From: Acanthacorydalis orientalis
Lineage: Eukaryota; Arthropoda; Insecta; Megaloptera; Corydalidae
Length of the DNA stretch: 64,000 bases
Direction: 5' to 3'
Assembly: GCA_034766995.1 (NCBI GenBank)
Contig: CM068315.1
Span: 43,567,318-43,631,317, forward strand
Shown here in pieces: positions 39,905 through 51,935 of this stretch (position 1 is the first letter of the stretch; each line of letters opens with the position of its first letter). Under the pieces are notes generated by a model. The model ran no database searches, was not told the DNA's origin, and was given only the letters and a program-made list of their open reading frames with translations. Position numbers and translations under genes: made by a program.

Positions 39905-41882
39905 AAAGAAGTAAAATTTTCTATTTAAAAATTAAAATATCGAAATTTAATCTAAAAAAATGAAAAAAATATAATGTATTATAGTTTTGTCAAAAAGTGT
40001 TCATTCTGTTTCTATACATATTTCTTTGATTTATTAAAGCACAATTTCAAATCTAACAATAGATTGAATTATTACTTACCACGAAATACATCTAATAAAT
40101 TCTGACTTCACAATTATATTTTTTGTATTATAGTCAAATACTTCCCCATAAAGTAGTAATGAAGTAGTACCCTATAAATTACACAAACTTTTTTTAATCA
40201 AAGATATGCAATATTTGTTTTTTTTTTGTACGTTAGTGCTTTGAGGATAATAACGGATGTGCTAGTGGTGCCGGAAATTTTAAAAACAAATTTATTCACT
40301 TACCGTTCAGTATTTACAAGAAATGTGTAATATTATAGTTTTTTTTTATTTTTAATATCATACATTCATTTATATTAAAGTCATATATAAGGAAATAAAA
40401 CTTATCTTTATGATATCAAGCGTACACTAAGAAAAATTAGTGCTTCAATGCAAATAACGACTCCTCAAGCAAGTGGCGGACTCGTACTGCCATGTATAAG
40501 ATTTGTTGATTAACAGTACCCTACTCTGACTTATGTTGGTAAAATTTCTAACTATATTAAATAGGTCAGACATACTTTAAACCTCTGTGCTTCTAGTAAT
40601 TTAATGATTTAAAGGTGGTATGAATAACGTCCCACAGTGTACGTTCAAGCACTGAAAATGTGAGACATTTTTTATACCACTATGCTTTAGAGTTAAACGA
40701 CAGGCAAAATAATCAATAATCAATTATTGAACAACATTCATCGCAAAAATTAATGGAGTAAACTCATTCGTAAAAATAAATAATTGTTTCATATATGTTT
40801 GAAAAAATTAATTTGAAAATAAATATACACTGTTTTAACAAATAGATACATTTTTTATGTGCAATAAATGTGCAATAAATAAATTATTATACAAGTAAGA
40901 TATACTTATTCTAAAATTTATTGAACTAAATTTTGTTATTTATTCTTTGTTCCATTATGGAGCAATACAACAAACAAATCTGCAACAGTTTGCAGTTCGT
41001 CATTATTTATCGCTACATTACTTCTTGAAATAGAGAAACATTATCGAGAATCTAGTGAAAAATCGCAAAAGTTGGACATGTAATGTGTATAATAAAATAA
41101 ACTCCGAGATATACTTTTAAATTTCTATGTTAAAAGCTATTGATGCTACAAATTTTTTAAAAAATGTATAACAAATTATTCTAAAAATATCAAAATAAAA
41201 AGTCATTCATACATAAAAATAAAATAAATTGACAAGAAATAATGTCGTTTTATTTCACATTTATAACACACGTTTTTGTATAATTTATCAAACTAATTAT
41301 TAAATTTCGGTTTATATTCACGGTATTATTTAAATTTATGTCTCAAAAAATCCATGTTTACAAAGATGATGCATCTTAAATTAAAATGAGTCTTAAATCC
41401 AAATTAATTTCGAAATTACATTTTATGAAACGATTCTTTTACCTGAAAACAAAATCGATATATTATAAAACTCAATTATATCTATTTCATATAAAATTGA
41501 AAAACGACAAATATTAAAGAATATTAAAACTTCAATAGATGTCACAATGCGTACAGAGGTTATGTACAATCATTTTTCGTTCAAAGTTCGAACACTTCCC
41601 TTCTTTTCTGCAGTTTATTTGATCTATCACGTCATGTTTAAATTGACTGTCTGTGGTCTCTTTTTACATAGAAAACGAATCACGTTACAACCTTCAACCG
41701 CGACTATACAACATTCATTTTATCGGCGCTGTATAAACTATAAACGTTGAAGGATAAGTGATGTGAATTGTTAGCATAACATCTGCAAGGACTTGTTTCA
41801 AAGCGTCAGCGAATAGGTATCACGCTTTGGAATGTGGTTACTATTTCGTTTGTGTTTATCAAAATGTATATAAATATATACA

Positions 41883-41917
<35 letters not shown>
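39905..41917. other. AT-rich stretch without recognised genes
   Basis: Nothing here can be named. A (TA)n tract at 41887-41917 directly precedes mariner A4. A small plus frame at 41547-41750 has no motif. Confidence 0.5.
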
Positions 41918-41921
<4 letters not shown>

Positions 41922-41968
41922 GTACATTAATTAATTCGGTACCTTTTTTTATAGAAAAATGAAATTTA

Positions 41969-43235
41969 TGAGGACAATTTGAAAAGTTCTATAAAAGAAT
42001 GACTAGAAAAGAATATAACTTATGTTTTTAAATTACTTTTATTTTTCGATATGGTCTCCCTGAACTTCAATTCACTTCATCTAGCGATGCTCATGTGCTT
42101 TTATACCGTCTAGGAAATCCTTTTCTTGGAGATCCTCAAAATAACGATTTACTTTGGCCATTAGTTCTCCATTTGACAAAAATCGCCTACCGCCGAGGAA
42201 TTTTTTAAGTTTTGAGGACAGATAGAAATCTGAAAGAGACAAATCTAAAGAATAGGCTGGATTGGGGCAGCAATTCATACTTCAATTTAGCAAATTTTGC
42301 CTTGGATACAACACTTTTATGGATAAATGCATTAACATAATGGAAAATGATTTTTTTCTTTCATAAACTTTTGATCGAGTCGATCCAAAAGTTTAGCATA
42401 ACACTCTCCTGTTATCGTTTGACCCTTTGGAAAGTATCAAATTAGCAGAATCACTTTATCATCCTAAGAACTTTTCCAGTAGATAAAATTAATTTTGCTT
42501 TTTTTGGTTGCGGAGAATCATCATGCTTCCATTGCTTTAATTTTTTTTTGTCTCTGGAGTGTAATGGTGAATCCAAGTCTCATCTGTAGTCACAAATTTC
42601 TGGATAAAGTTAGTCGTATTCCTCTTCAATCGATCCAAACAGCCCTGATAAATTTGTACTCGAATGTGTTTATGTTCATCTGTCAGCAAACGTGGCACCC
42701 ATCTAGCCAGTTACTTTTTCATACCTCTCTTGAGTTAGGATGTGATACATGCTTTCATCTGAGACACACATAATCATAGAAATTTCGGATATCTTTAATC
42801 GTCGGTCCTGTAAAACAATTTCCGTGCACTTTCCGGATGATTTCTTCTGTTGTTGCAGTTTTTGGACGTCCACTACACGAGTTATCTTCTAAGCTTGCAC
42901 GGCCATATTTAAATTCAGTTGCCCACTACTTTACAGTTGTATACGAAAGTGTACTATCACCCAATACATTTTTCATCTCATTAAAAATTTCTGTTGGCGT
43001 TAATCCTTTTTTAATAAAAAAAAAATATCAGCGCAAGATGTACATCTTTATCCATTTCAACAATGGCACAAAAAGAGCTTTATTTAAATTGATATTTGCA
43101 ACAAACAACTTGATAAATTAATTATATACTTTAAGATTAGTTAATCAGATAGTTATCGCTTTTTAATGTGCAACAAATATTTAAAATATTACCTCCACTT
43201 ATATGTTAGGCCGCGAACTTTTCAAATCACCCTCG
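41969..43235 (-). mobile_element. Full-length mariner F nested in A4
   Basis: The element has inverted ends TGAGGACAATTTGAAAAGTTC and GAACTTTTCAAATCACCCTCG. TA lies at both borders (41967-41968 and 43236-43237), the expected mariner target duplication. Its 1267 bp is the normal length. The host sequence on the two sides is family A leader. F is therefore younger than A4. Its transposase is broken (42039-43055). Confidence 0.92.
42039..43055 (-). pseudogene. Mariner F transposase pseudogene
   Basis: The frame starts at the ATG ending at 43055 (MDKDVHLALIFFFIKKG) and stops at 42039 after HIEK, about 339 codons, the usual mariner size. In order: GLTPTEIFNEMKNVLGDST (first helix-turn-helix), WATEFKYGRASLEDN and SGRPKTATTEEII (linker), KFVTTDETWIHHYTPET (first catalytic Asp present), FHYVNAFIHKSVV (second catalytic Asp replaced by Val where HQDNAP is expected), then YSLDLSLSDFYL (third catalytic Asp present) and KKFLGGRRFLS, FEDLQEKDFLDGIKA in an open C-terminal block. 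At least one stop in the first half and frameshifts near the linker and before the third site break it. It was probably inactivated after insertion. Confidence 0.9.
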
Positions 43236-43981
43236 TATTTTAATTCTCTAAATATCTTGCATCATTTTGTATAACTTTGCTTCATCTGTCAGGTAAATGA
43301 CGAATCTATTGTCGAAAAAAATAGTGGGTTTAGTCGATGAAGTAGTCTGTTTTAAATGGGTATGAGTCAGGTGATGCTGCAGAGATCGGAACAGGTGATA
43401 ATCTATCGAGGCAATGTCCGGTGAATACGTCGTAGGAAGAAGAATTTTCCAGTCAACGAACAAATAACGTCTTTGGTTCCTTTTGAAACATGCGGCCGAG
43501 CGTTGTCGTACTGAAAAATGATTTGTGTCATTCCCTTGTCAGTGAATAGTCTTCTTGTCTCTAATTCGTCACTGAAACGGATGATCTGTTGTAGATGAAA
43601 CTCTGAATTAACAGAATTATCAAGTTAGAGCAACTCATAATTCAGTGCACCTTTAATATCCCACCGAGAGTAGGTTATAAAACTTTATTTCAATTTGAAA
43701 TTTAATAAGTGTACATAAATTCTAGGTCTTCGAAATTATCTTCAGTAGTCTAATATTTTCTATCACTTCGAATGAAGTCTCACAAAGTTAAATATTTTTC
43801 CCTCTATTTCTGGATTTGTTTTTCTATTATCTCAGAATAATACAAAAAAATTAACGAAACGTTAAAATTACCTAATGAATAAATTGTCAGTAAATGAAAA
43901 AAATAATTTTAAAAATATTTTGCTGGAAATAAATGATTCTCTTATTAACTGATAGATTTTTTTGTATGATGTACTTCTAAG

Positions 43982-44530
43982 CCTCGATTTACACGGTAGT
44001 AGGTTCCCCAAAAGTACCTTGTAAATCGGAATTGTACAATTCTAGTCCACATCTCATATTAAAAATAAGGGAAAGGTTTTGCAAATCCACAATAAAACAA
44101 TATTGTTTATTTTTAATAAAACTAGAGAATATATTTTACACATTAATAACAAAATATGTTCATTCTGTATCAACTTCACTTGTTAATTTTCTCTTCCCTT
44201 CCCTTCTCTTCACTTCTCTTATTCATTTTTCAAAGGCATTGCATTTTACTTCAGTTCAGAAAAAAAATGTGAAGTTGAGAATTTTTGTTATCGTTAGGAT
44301 GCAAAGAAGCAAGAAACTCTTTACAGTGTTATGTGTGCTTTTTATTTTACACAGCAGTGTAAATGGAGAACTTTTTTAAACCCGCGCTAAAGAATTTTAA
44401 AATAATACTTCTTTACAATTCTCTGACCGTGTTAAATAGAAATAGTGCCTTGTAAATGGAAGTTTTTCCGCATTCCTTCAATCGTGTTAAACTGAAACCG
44501 TACAATTTGATTATCGTGTAAATCTAGGAT
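43982..44530. mobile_element. Pogo/Tigger-like MITE 1
   Basis: CCTCGATTTACACGGTAGTAG at the left is mirrored by CGTGTAAATCTAGG at the right. Inside both ends related words recur (ACCTTGTAAATCGGAA, GTGCCTTGTAAATGGAA, CGTGTTAAACTGAAACCGT). This pattern of subterminal ...GTGTTAAA...GAAACCG... words is familiar from pogo/Tigger-type elements. The interior of about 450 bp has a 115-codon plus frame (44032-44379), but its composition is chance-like and it has no transposase motif. Non-autonomous. No related transposase is in the window. Confidence 0.6.
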
Positions 44531-44628
44531 AGGTTGTATTTGTATTTTCGAATTCCTATATTTTCTTGTCTTTGGAAATATTTCAAATTTTCTCTATTTT
44601 ATCATTAACAATATTTAAGGTTTATCTG

Positions 44629-44679
<51 letters not shown>

Positions 44680-45043
44680 GGTATGTGTGTATGTACTTAT
44701 GTGCCGAGTATTTTATTACTGGGTAAGCAAAACTCAATGAAATGTGCGATTTATCAAAGATATATAAATCGAGTACACACATATATCTATATTTTCTGCG
44801 CGCATCCTGCCACATTCGGAAGGAGTTTATTCCGGTAAATAAATCGTTAGAAAGATATTATCAGTCGGAAATAGAGACACATCGAACCCGAAATTGGGGA
44901 AAATGAAATTCATACACAGGATCGTCGAGATTAGCGTGCTAACCGTTTACCATTTTGTCCCAGAAAAGGTTCAGATCGAGGGTGGTATGTCTCACCACCA
45001 ACTCAACCGACACTTAATAACGAAAATCATTGTACACACATAC

Positions 45044-45095
<52 letters not shown>

Positions 45096-45599
45096 AATTA
45101 TGTATGTGTGTATGTATGTATGTATATATGAAAGGATGTTATCAGAACATTCGATATATTCTAAATGTGTATAGAATAATTAAATATATCTGAATGTTTG
45201 GAATTCATTAATATTTTAATTGAAATATGCGACGTGAGCAGTTCAGCATAAATGTAAACAAATCTTCATGAGTTTTGGTCCGGCGAACATGAAAAGCTCT
45301 TCGTGTGGTTTAATTTATTACTTAAGAGAAGATTAACACCATATCACATGTTATTGGTTGAGGAATGAACAGGAAATTGTTTTGTTAGAAAGTGATCGAT
45401 CTATTTGCGTTGAATGTTTGCACTGAATTTGATATAAAATTAAATTTACTTAAAATGTTTCTGAAATGAATACAAATAAAATGTTTCTTCTCCAATAAAT
45501 TTCTACTCGGACTCAATACTGAACTTTTTAAAAATCACAATTAACGAAAATGTTTTTTTTCATATCATAATAGAAACATTTAGATATTTTTACAAAACC

Positions 45600-45652
<53 letters not shown>

Positions 45653-46194
45653 TTGCATCACTTAAAAAATATGTAAATTTTTGAGAATTTTTCATGCGCG
45701 TTATTTTTAATATACATTTTTTTACTAGAAATATCCATCATACATTTTTAAAAAATATTGTTAAAAGATCAACAAATAAACTGAAATATAAATTATTCTG
45801 TAACGTATGTTTACCTGAACAAACATTTTCAGAAAGCCTTGCCATTTCACGTCCATTATGAATAATATACAAATAACCTACACACAATTGTTCTCAACAC
45901 ACAAAGACAAATTGTTTGGAAAAACTTCGGTGGCAATGCCCTGGGTGTCTTGTTGCCATTGGCTACAAACTTGTTTCATTTACGTCCGTGCTCTCGCAGT
46001 GGGTGTACTCTAACATCAGAGCAAATGTGTTCCAAAGCAGTCTCTCTACCAGTGAAGCAACACGCCCAAGCAATTCTCTCTTACAGAACTACTAAGCACT
46101 ATTCTCTGATCACAATGAACGCTTTGCCTGTTACAAGAGATTGCTGGCCATACTGTATTTCTGTTCAATAACATCTTTCAACGAATACATGTGC

Positions 46195-46228
<34 letters not shown>

Positions 46229-46837
46229 GTATATATATATATATATAATATACTACACTATTCTAAACCAAAACTAATCGTAAACTAATCCTTAATGCGT
46301 TCCAGATACTGAAAACAATGTATCTCTCCCGATATCCTTTTATTTATATCGTCACAGAGATGTATCAACAGGACATTCAATTTAAATTCAAAATAGTTGG
46401 TAAATTGATTTAAATAGATTTCAATTACACTTTCTCGAACAGATTTTTTGTTTTATTTGTTTAACAAGTATTCCTATAGTATTCAAACATGTTTGAAATT
46501 TGTAATGTTCTAGGATTAACTTGTCATTAATAGTTCAAGTTAATTATAGACTTTGTGTATAAATTGTAATATTTGTACAGGAGAAAATGTATTCAATTTT
46601 GTCTGTTTTGTATTTTAAAACAACTGCGAGGGTTTTCTTTACATGTAGCGTTTCAGATTCATGACTTAAATTTTGAGAATCGTGGAATTTAGGTAAGAAT
46701 TTAGGCTTTGATTGAATTTAAAAAAAAAAAAAATGTTTCCATAAAAGTACTGTAGATTCTTTGATTATAGTTTTTAAAAAGTTTGAAATATCTGCATAAG
46801 TTATTTTTTTCTTAAAATTTGCTTCTATAATATTACG
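44531..46837. other. AT-rich stretch with microsatellites
   Basis: (TA)n or TA/TG tracts lie at 44636-44676, 45049-45125, 45604-45650 and 46195-46246. A 73-codon plus frame at 45950-46171 lies in slightly GC-richer sequence and is unrecognised. I call no gene. Confidence 0.5.
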
Positions 46838-46941
46838 TTGCTAGGAAAATAATAGCAGCTGTTGTTTTATGAATTCTAACCTTAATTTTTTCAATAAAAA
46901 TGACATTTCAACCTGTAATATCAATGTAAAGTGCATTTTAA
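46838..46941 (+). mobile_element. Mariner family B 5' end, joined to A5 (B6)
   Basis: GTTGCTAGGAAAATAATAGC, ACCTTAATTTTTTCAATAAAA and ATCAATGTAAAGTGCATTTT match the family B 5' terminal repeat and leader. It passes into family A sequence without a gap, in the same orientation, as at 17294-17412. Confidence 0.75.
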
Positions 46942-47160
46942 CCAAATTTTCACCAAAATCCTAAAACAATGAGATGTCCTAAAATGCATTACGACTTCAT
47001 AGACACAAATCCGTCGTCTTACAAAAGATTCATCAGTTACCCAACAGATAGAGCAATATTATACAAAATAATGGAGGATATTTTGAGGATTGAAATGTAT
47101 TACATTTTTATGTAAACACAGATTTACTATAAAAAATGTAAAGAATTAATTGGTATACCT
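46942..47160 (+). mobile_element. Mariner family A, 3' end fragment (A5)
   Basis: After a short stretch that looks like inverted family A leader (CCTAAAACAATGAGA near 46969), the plus strand carries the post-deletion tail: HYDFIDTNPSS, KRFISYPTDRAILYKIMEDI. The 3' leader and the end GAATTAATTGGTATACCT follow. The N-terminal part is missing. Confidence 0.75.
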
Positions 47161-47640
47161 GATATTATTCTAATATAATTTAAAAATTATCTATTGGGAA
47201 CTGAATTTAATTTTAAGATCGAGTAAAATGTGGAAAATTTTTTTAACAAATCTTCTATAAAAAAAAACTAATATATTATATTTTTCAATATATTTTATTC
47301 AATGAAATATTATTTATATCTTTGTAAATTTTTGAATCTAATAATTTTGTTACAACAACTTGTACGTTAGAAAAATTTAGAAATTTGTATTAATTTAGTT
47401 ATAGAATTTATGTTTAATAAGTATGGTAAATAAAAGAGAGTTAAAGATCTAAATTTATATTTGTTTAAAGAACAAGTACTTAAAATGGATTCTACCAAAT
47501 ATGAAAAAGTAATTAATAAAATGTTTCAAGAGCTAAAATACTATTTAAATTAAATTCTAAGTACATAGTGTGCTTAGTGGTTCAAAACATATAATTTTAC
47601 AATTACAATTACAATTTATGGCAAAGATCCTATGTCAATA
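47161..47640. other. AT-rich non-coding stretch
   Basis: I see nothing I can name here. Confidence 0.5.
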
Positions 47641-48470
47641 TTTATCGTTCGTTGGCTCATAGAAAACATTATACGCTAATTAGTTTCATTGTAAAGGCTT
47701 CCGACACAACGTCATTTGGTTGTAGTGCCATTTATAAGACTGAAGTTATTCACGACCAGGATTGTCTGAACATAATTGGCTCGCTTTATAGAACATTGAA
47801 CGTATCTATTATGAGAAGTATTTGTATAATACGCCGTGTTATATTAACATACGTAGCCGGTACAACCATTCAGTGTACTCGTGATATGAAAGTCAAACAA
47901 TAAATAAATACATGATATGTAACAATGATAATTAGACAAAGACGCTACAACACCGGAGATAATATTACAGTATTAAATTTCCAACTACTGTCTAATTTGT
48001 AAATGTATACGTATATACACATGGTAGGAAAACAGTTCGGGAACAAACGGTCACCGGCCGTACACAATCGTCGTTCTTCATCCCCACTCGACGTCCCCTA
48101 TTCGCACTCATTCCCGTTTTCCATCCTCCGTGGCCGTCACAGAAGACTCAGTTACATGTTCGTGACACGACAATGCGCCGCATGCGAACCGTGGCTGGCA
48201 GTGGCGGACGGACAAATTAAGACGAATCGTGAGCAACACCGGAAATGATGAAAACGCAGAGGCCTCCGCTACGCTGTTCTTGTGTTTGTTGTTTCAATTT
48301 ATCCAGCGAGTTTTGTATATGCAACACACAGGGTTATATTACGCATATCCGTTGCGGAGTTTAGTTGACAGACTGTGTCCATCTTGTTTGTGTGGTCATC
48401 AACCTTGAGAAGATTAATTAACATGACTGCTTATATGTCTGCGGTTTTATTTATTAAATCTTGTAATGTG
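47641..48470. other. GC-rich, CpG-containing island
   Basis: The most GC-rich stretch of the window lies at about 48040-48270 (for example GGTCACCGGCCGTACACAAT, GGCAGTGGCGGACGG). Two plus frames lie in it (47652-47903, 83 codons; 48003-48248, 81 codons), neither recognisable. It is not part of any repeat seen elsewhere in the window. A host promoter with 5' untranslated sequence, or a conserved regulatory block, is a reasonable guess. No splice or start signal decides it. Confidence 0.35.
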
Positions 48471-49369
48471 ACAAACTTAACCCGTACGGCTGTACTCGAT
48501 GCAATCTGTATTATGACTGTAGTCGTTTTATGATTCATTTACGTTTATAAATATCGTTTTTATGAATATTATAAATGTCCAATTACTAATTAACAAATAT
48601 AATAGTTATTTTAATAAAAATTTAAAAATTCTCCTTTCAATGAATCAACACCTCAAAGAATAATTTTTACAAATGATTTTTTTTCTTCCCACACGCCACA
48701 ACAAAAAATTCCAATAAAAAATATTTAATAAATTATTAATGATTATTTTCCTTGATAGCTAATCGAAGATAGTCAATAATAATTTATTAGATATTTTTGA
48801 TCGAAAAATTTTGATATGATTTGTAGGTTGAAAAAAATTCAGTTGTGAAAGTGAATTTAGGCACAGTGTCAGAACTGTTTTGCTCCAAAGAATAAATCAA
48901 TCCATTTATATCATTTTTTTAACAGTCAATTTGTTAAAAATAATTACATAATAACCATCTACTTATTCTACTTATCAAGATATTTAGACAGTTCAAAATG
49001 ATGAAAATGATAAACTTTTAAAAATATCAATTTTCGAACAGATTTATCTAAATCTATTCAATAAATTATATCATTGTTAAAACCATTACATTTTGTATAA
49101 CAATCACAGAGTGGATATCCGTCTCTTATAATTGTAAATATTTATATTAATATTTAAGACAATATTTTTTTAAAAAAATAGAGATTTATTTGGTACGAGA
49201 ATAAAAGATTGATTAGCATTTATTTATTAATAAAATATTGAAATTATTTTGCATATATGATCCTTAATAGCTTCATCAAAATTTTAAAAGTTAATCAAAC
49301 AATACTTCAAATTTTGATTAGAATAAATAGATTAGTAATACACTAACATATTTTTTTTATGAAACGTCA
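48471..49369. other. AT-rich non-coding stretch
   Basis: I see nothing I can name here. Confidence 0.5.
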
Positions 49370-49820
49370 GTCTGTGTCTTTAAATTGAAACAATCATAAT
49401 TCTGTTTCAAATTAAAATATTTTCTCATAGTTTTAGGATTTTTATGTGCCAACCTTAATATTTAAAACTCCTATATATCTTGGGCAAGCAGTTAGCATAA
49501 CCTCATAAAACGATAATGAACACGATGGCGTCCGAAAAGCAGCATATTAGGTATTGTATAATTTTCACATTCCAGTTGAGAAAAGTGCTGCCGAATACAT
49601 GAAAATAATTAGTTTAGCTTTGGGAGTAGTTACTGTGATGCATAAAACATGCAAAAAAGCTTTAATAGTGGAATAGGTCCGAAAGCTCATTACGAATTCA
49701 TCGACTTAAAGCCTCTATCATTTTTCGATAAGAGATTCATCAGTTACCTGACAGATGAAGCAAAGTTATATAAAATAATGCGAGATAATTTGAGGATTGA
49801 AATATATTCCATTTTTCCGT
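49370..49820 (+). mobile_element. Mariner family A, internally deleted copy (A6)
   Basis: The clearest short A copy in forward orientation. Leader sequence from GTGTCTTTAAATTGAAACAA leads to a transposase start at 49525 (MASEKQHIRYCIIFTFQLRK). A decayed N-terminal region follows to HKTCKKALIVE, and then, across the deletion, an open tail HYEFIDLKP, FFDKRFISYLTDEAKLYKIM. Both terminal repeats are damaged, and the 3' end is replaced after SIFP by a different transposase fragment (49827-50153). The reading frame at 49649-49879 crosses that join and is therefore a chimera of two transposons. Confidence 0.85.
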
Positions 49821-49826
49821 TGTGGT

Positions 49827-50153
49827 TTCAACAACTAAACAACCCACAACAACTAATTAACCTCAACCTACTTCTATGAAATTCTGCTAGGGCAATGGAT
49901 GGAACGAAGAGGTGCTGTTGGGCTTCACCCATGTTCTCCAAATTTGTTACCACACGATATCTACTTATGAAGGATCCTAAAGGATATGATATATCGTAAA
50001 AAATCATCTACACTGATGGCGCTATGGAAAGAAACTGAAATATCATGCGTAGCAATCACAATGGGAACTTTTAGCAACGTTTTTGTTGTAGTAGTTCGCT
50101 AAAATCAGAATTAACTGGACGCTAATGGTGACCATTTTAAGCAACTTTTGTAA
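49827..50153 (+). pseudogene. DDE transposase C-terminal remnant (J), not mariner family A or B
   Basis: Starting at FQQLNNPQQ and continuing, after a frameshift, as YFYEILLGQWMERRGAVG, then HPCSPNLLPHDIYL, a stop, RILKDMIYRKKSSTLMAL, and near the end LDANGDHFKQLL. This matches the common arthropod IS630/Tc1-like DDE pattern: FQQDGAPPH, W(I/M)GRRGP, PPRSPDLTPLDFFLWGYLKD and NGxHFEHLL. The catalytic Asp of the FQQDGAP motif is lost (FQQLNNP). The second reads Asn in SPNLLP, and Asp is kept in PHDIYL. There are at least three stops. Only the last third of the protein remains, fused to mariner A6. Confidence 0.75.
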
Positions 50154-50486
50154 TTGTAGAAATTAAATACGACTCGCAGTCATCCCTTGATCACTGTATA
50201 ATTTTAGTAATAAAGCTTTTCACAGAGATTTTGTACGTTGAAGTGTGTATAAATTATTTGTGTCTTCCTGTATAAATATAAAAGATATAAAAAAAAATTT
50301 AAAAATATTTTAACATATTTTACTCTCATCACAGTATTCAGCTTGAGTATAGATCACGGATCATGTCAAAAATTAGGGCTGGTTTTTATGTTAGACCTTA
50401 TTTACTGATGATTGTAATTTTCAGCATATTTGCATATATTTTATATTAGTCTTTTATTTTATTTTTTTGAATAATTTTAATAATAA

Positions 50487-50531
<45 letters not shown>

Positions 50532-51093
50532 TAATATCAAAAATGAACGTGCAATAAATATTGCAAACAATATGTTAATAGATTTATTATTATTTTATTT
50601 CACATATCAAGTATTAAAAAAAAATTAATTTCATTGTAGAAAATGTTTCTAATTAAGAAGTGTTCCAGATAATAAAATTAATATTAAATTTTCATTAAAA
50701 ATTTTTTTATTAACTTAGAATAAATGTATTTTTTTATATTAAAGAACAAATTGTTATTTGTATTTCTCAATTAAGAAGAATCATCTCGTTATAAAACAAA
50801 TTATCTTTAAAAATAGAACGCTTATTAATTAAGATGAATTTATCGATAATCTGTCAAAATAAAGTACGTCTTTTGATGTTAAGGGATTCGAAGTAAATTA
50901 AATAGGGAATACAAAGATTACCGTTTTGCTTGCGTTGATTAACAAATATATGTCAGTTATTAAATTTCATGTTCATATTTGTATCATGTGATGAAATTAC
51001 TTACATGTTAATGATGATTTGAGTATCAACTTTGTTAACATAATTTACATTTGTATTATATCATGTATGTATGAATATATGTTTGTGTATATA
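50154..51093. other. 3' flank of J and AT-rich sequence
   Basis: The first ~110 bases are probably the 3' untranslated end of element J. A (TA)n tract lies at 50491-50527. I see no gene. Confidence 0.45.
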
Positions 51094-51358
51094 TTAAGTG
51101 CGCAAATCAGTTTGATGCCTCTAAACTGAATCAATCATAAATCTGTTTTAAATTAAAATATTTTTTCATCGTTTTGGGAGTCTTAATATTTAAAAACACT
51201 ATATATCTTAGCCGAACAGTTGGCATAACCTCACAAAACAGTAATATACACGATGGCGTCCAAAAAGCAATATATTAGGCACTGCATACTTTTCGCATTA
51301 CAGTTAAAAAAAAATGCTGCCGAAGCAACGGGAATGATTTATTCAGCTTTGAAGGATT
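51094..51358 (+). mobile_element. Mariner family A, 5' end fragment (A7)
   Basis: TTAAGTGCGCAAATCAGTTT begins the element. The family A leader follows, then the start MASKKQYIRHCILFALQLKK near 51253, NAAEATGMIYSALKD, after which the match stops. The tail and 3' end are missing. Confidence 0.8.
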
Positions 51359-51755
51359 GTTTAAAAGTAAAATAAAGGAACAAGTTCTAATGTAAAATAT
51401 TTTATGGAAAATAAAAGATTAAAATACTTCAATTTATGTTTAAGACATTTAATTGCGGAGACATATGTTTTTTTATAGAAATATTACAACAAATTAAACA
51501 ATTCAGACAGAAACCAGCATGAAAGTTTTTCTTATTTTTCAGTCAAGAGTTTTCTCAGTGTCTCGATGTAGTCTGTCGAAGAAACTTTCTACTCGACTAT
51601 TTGAAACAATAATGCACATGTGATTCTACAAGCAACCAAAGGAGCTTTTCTTACGTTGAAACAAGGAATTAGTTTTATTTTGAAATCTCTGTACCAACAA
51701 TAAATGGAACGAAGTTTAAACGAAAGTTTATCCAAGTTTTTCTCAAAATTCGCTT

Positions 51756-51774
<19 letters not shown>
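51359..51774. other. AT-rich non-coding stretch
   Basis: I see no gene. A CA microsatellite at 51757-51774 leads into the palindrome that follows. Confidence 0.5.
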
Positions 51775-51799
<25 letters not shown>

Positions 51800-51935
51800 A
51801 ATTATTGTTAATTACATAAAAAAAATTAAGCATATATTTTTATTAATAAATAAAACTGAAATTATAAGAAATATTTTCAGTTTTATTTATTAATAAAAAA
51901 TATATGCTTGATTATTTCTTATGTAATTAACAATA

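Larger units (their letters stand above)
41918..43690 (-). mobile_element. Mariner family A, longer copy interrupted by mariner F (A4)
   Basis: The 3' end (TTAGGTACATTAATTAATTC at 41918) and about 50 bases of 3' leader are separated from the rest of the element at 43236 by mariner F. Beyond F the minus strand reads family A transposase from its tail upward: FFDNRFVIYLTDEAKLYKM, IASIDYHLFRSLQHHLT (third catalytic Asp present), IIFQYDNARPHVSKGTKDVI (second catalytic Asp present) and WDIKGALNYELL. This is the only A copy that keeps catalytic-domain sequence, so it represents the parent type of the short copies. It ends near 43690 without the DNA-binding half or a 5' end. Confidence 0.85.

Noticed and set aside
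42837..43121. 94-codon plus frame as a gene
   Set aside because: It is the antisense shadow of the mariner F N-terminus on the minus strand; 42495-42773 is likewise a shadow of F.
44290..44379. Possible small secreted peptide (MQRSKKLFTVLCVLFILHSS)
   Set aside because: It resembles a signal peptide but has only a few residues after it and lies inside a pogo-like MITE; most likely chance.
49869..50153. Element J as the missing C-terminal half of mariner A6
   Set aside because: The motif set (FQQ..., WMERRG, SPNLLP, KDMIYRKK, NGDHF) belongs to a different DDE family, and A6 already has its own C-terminal tail.
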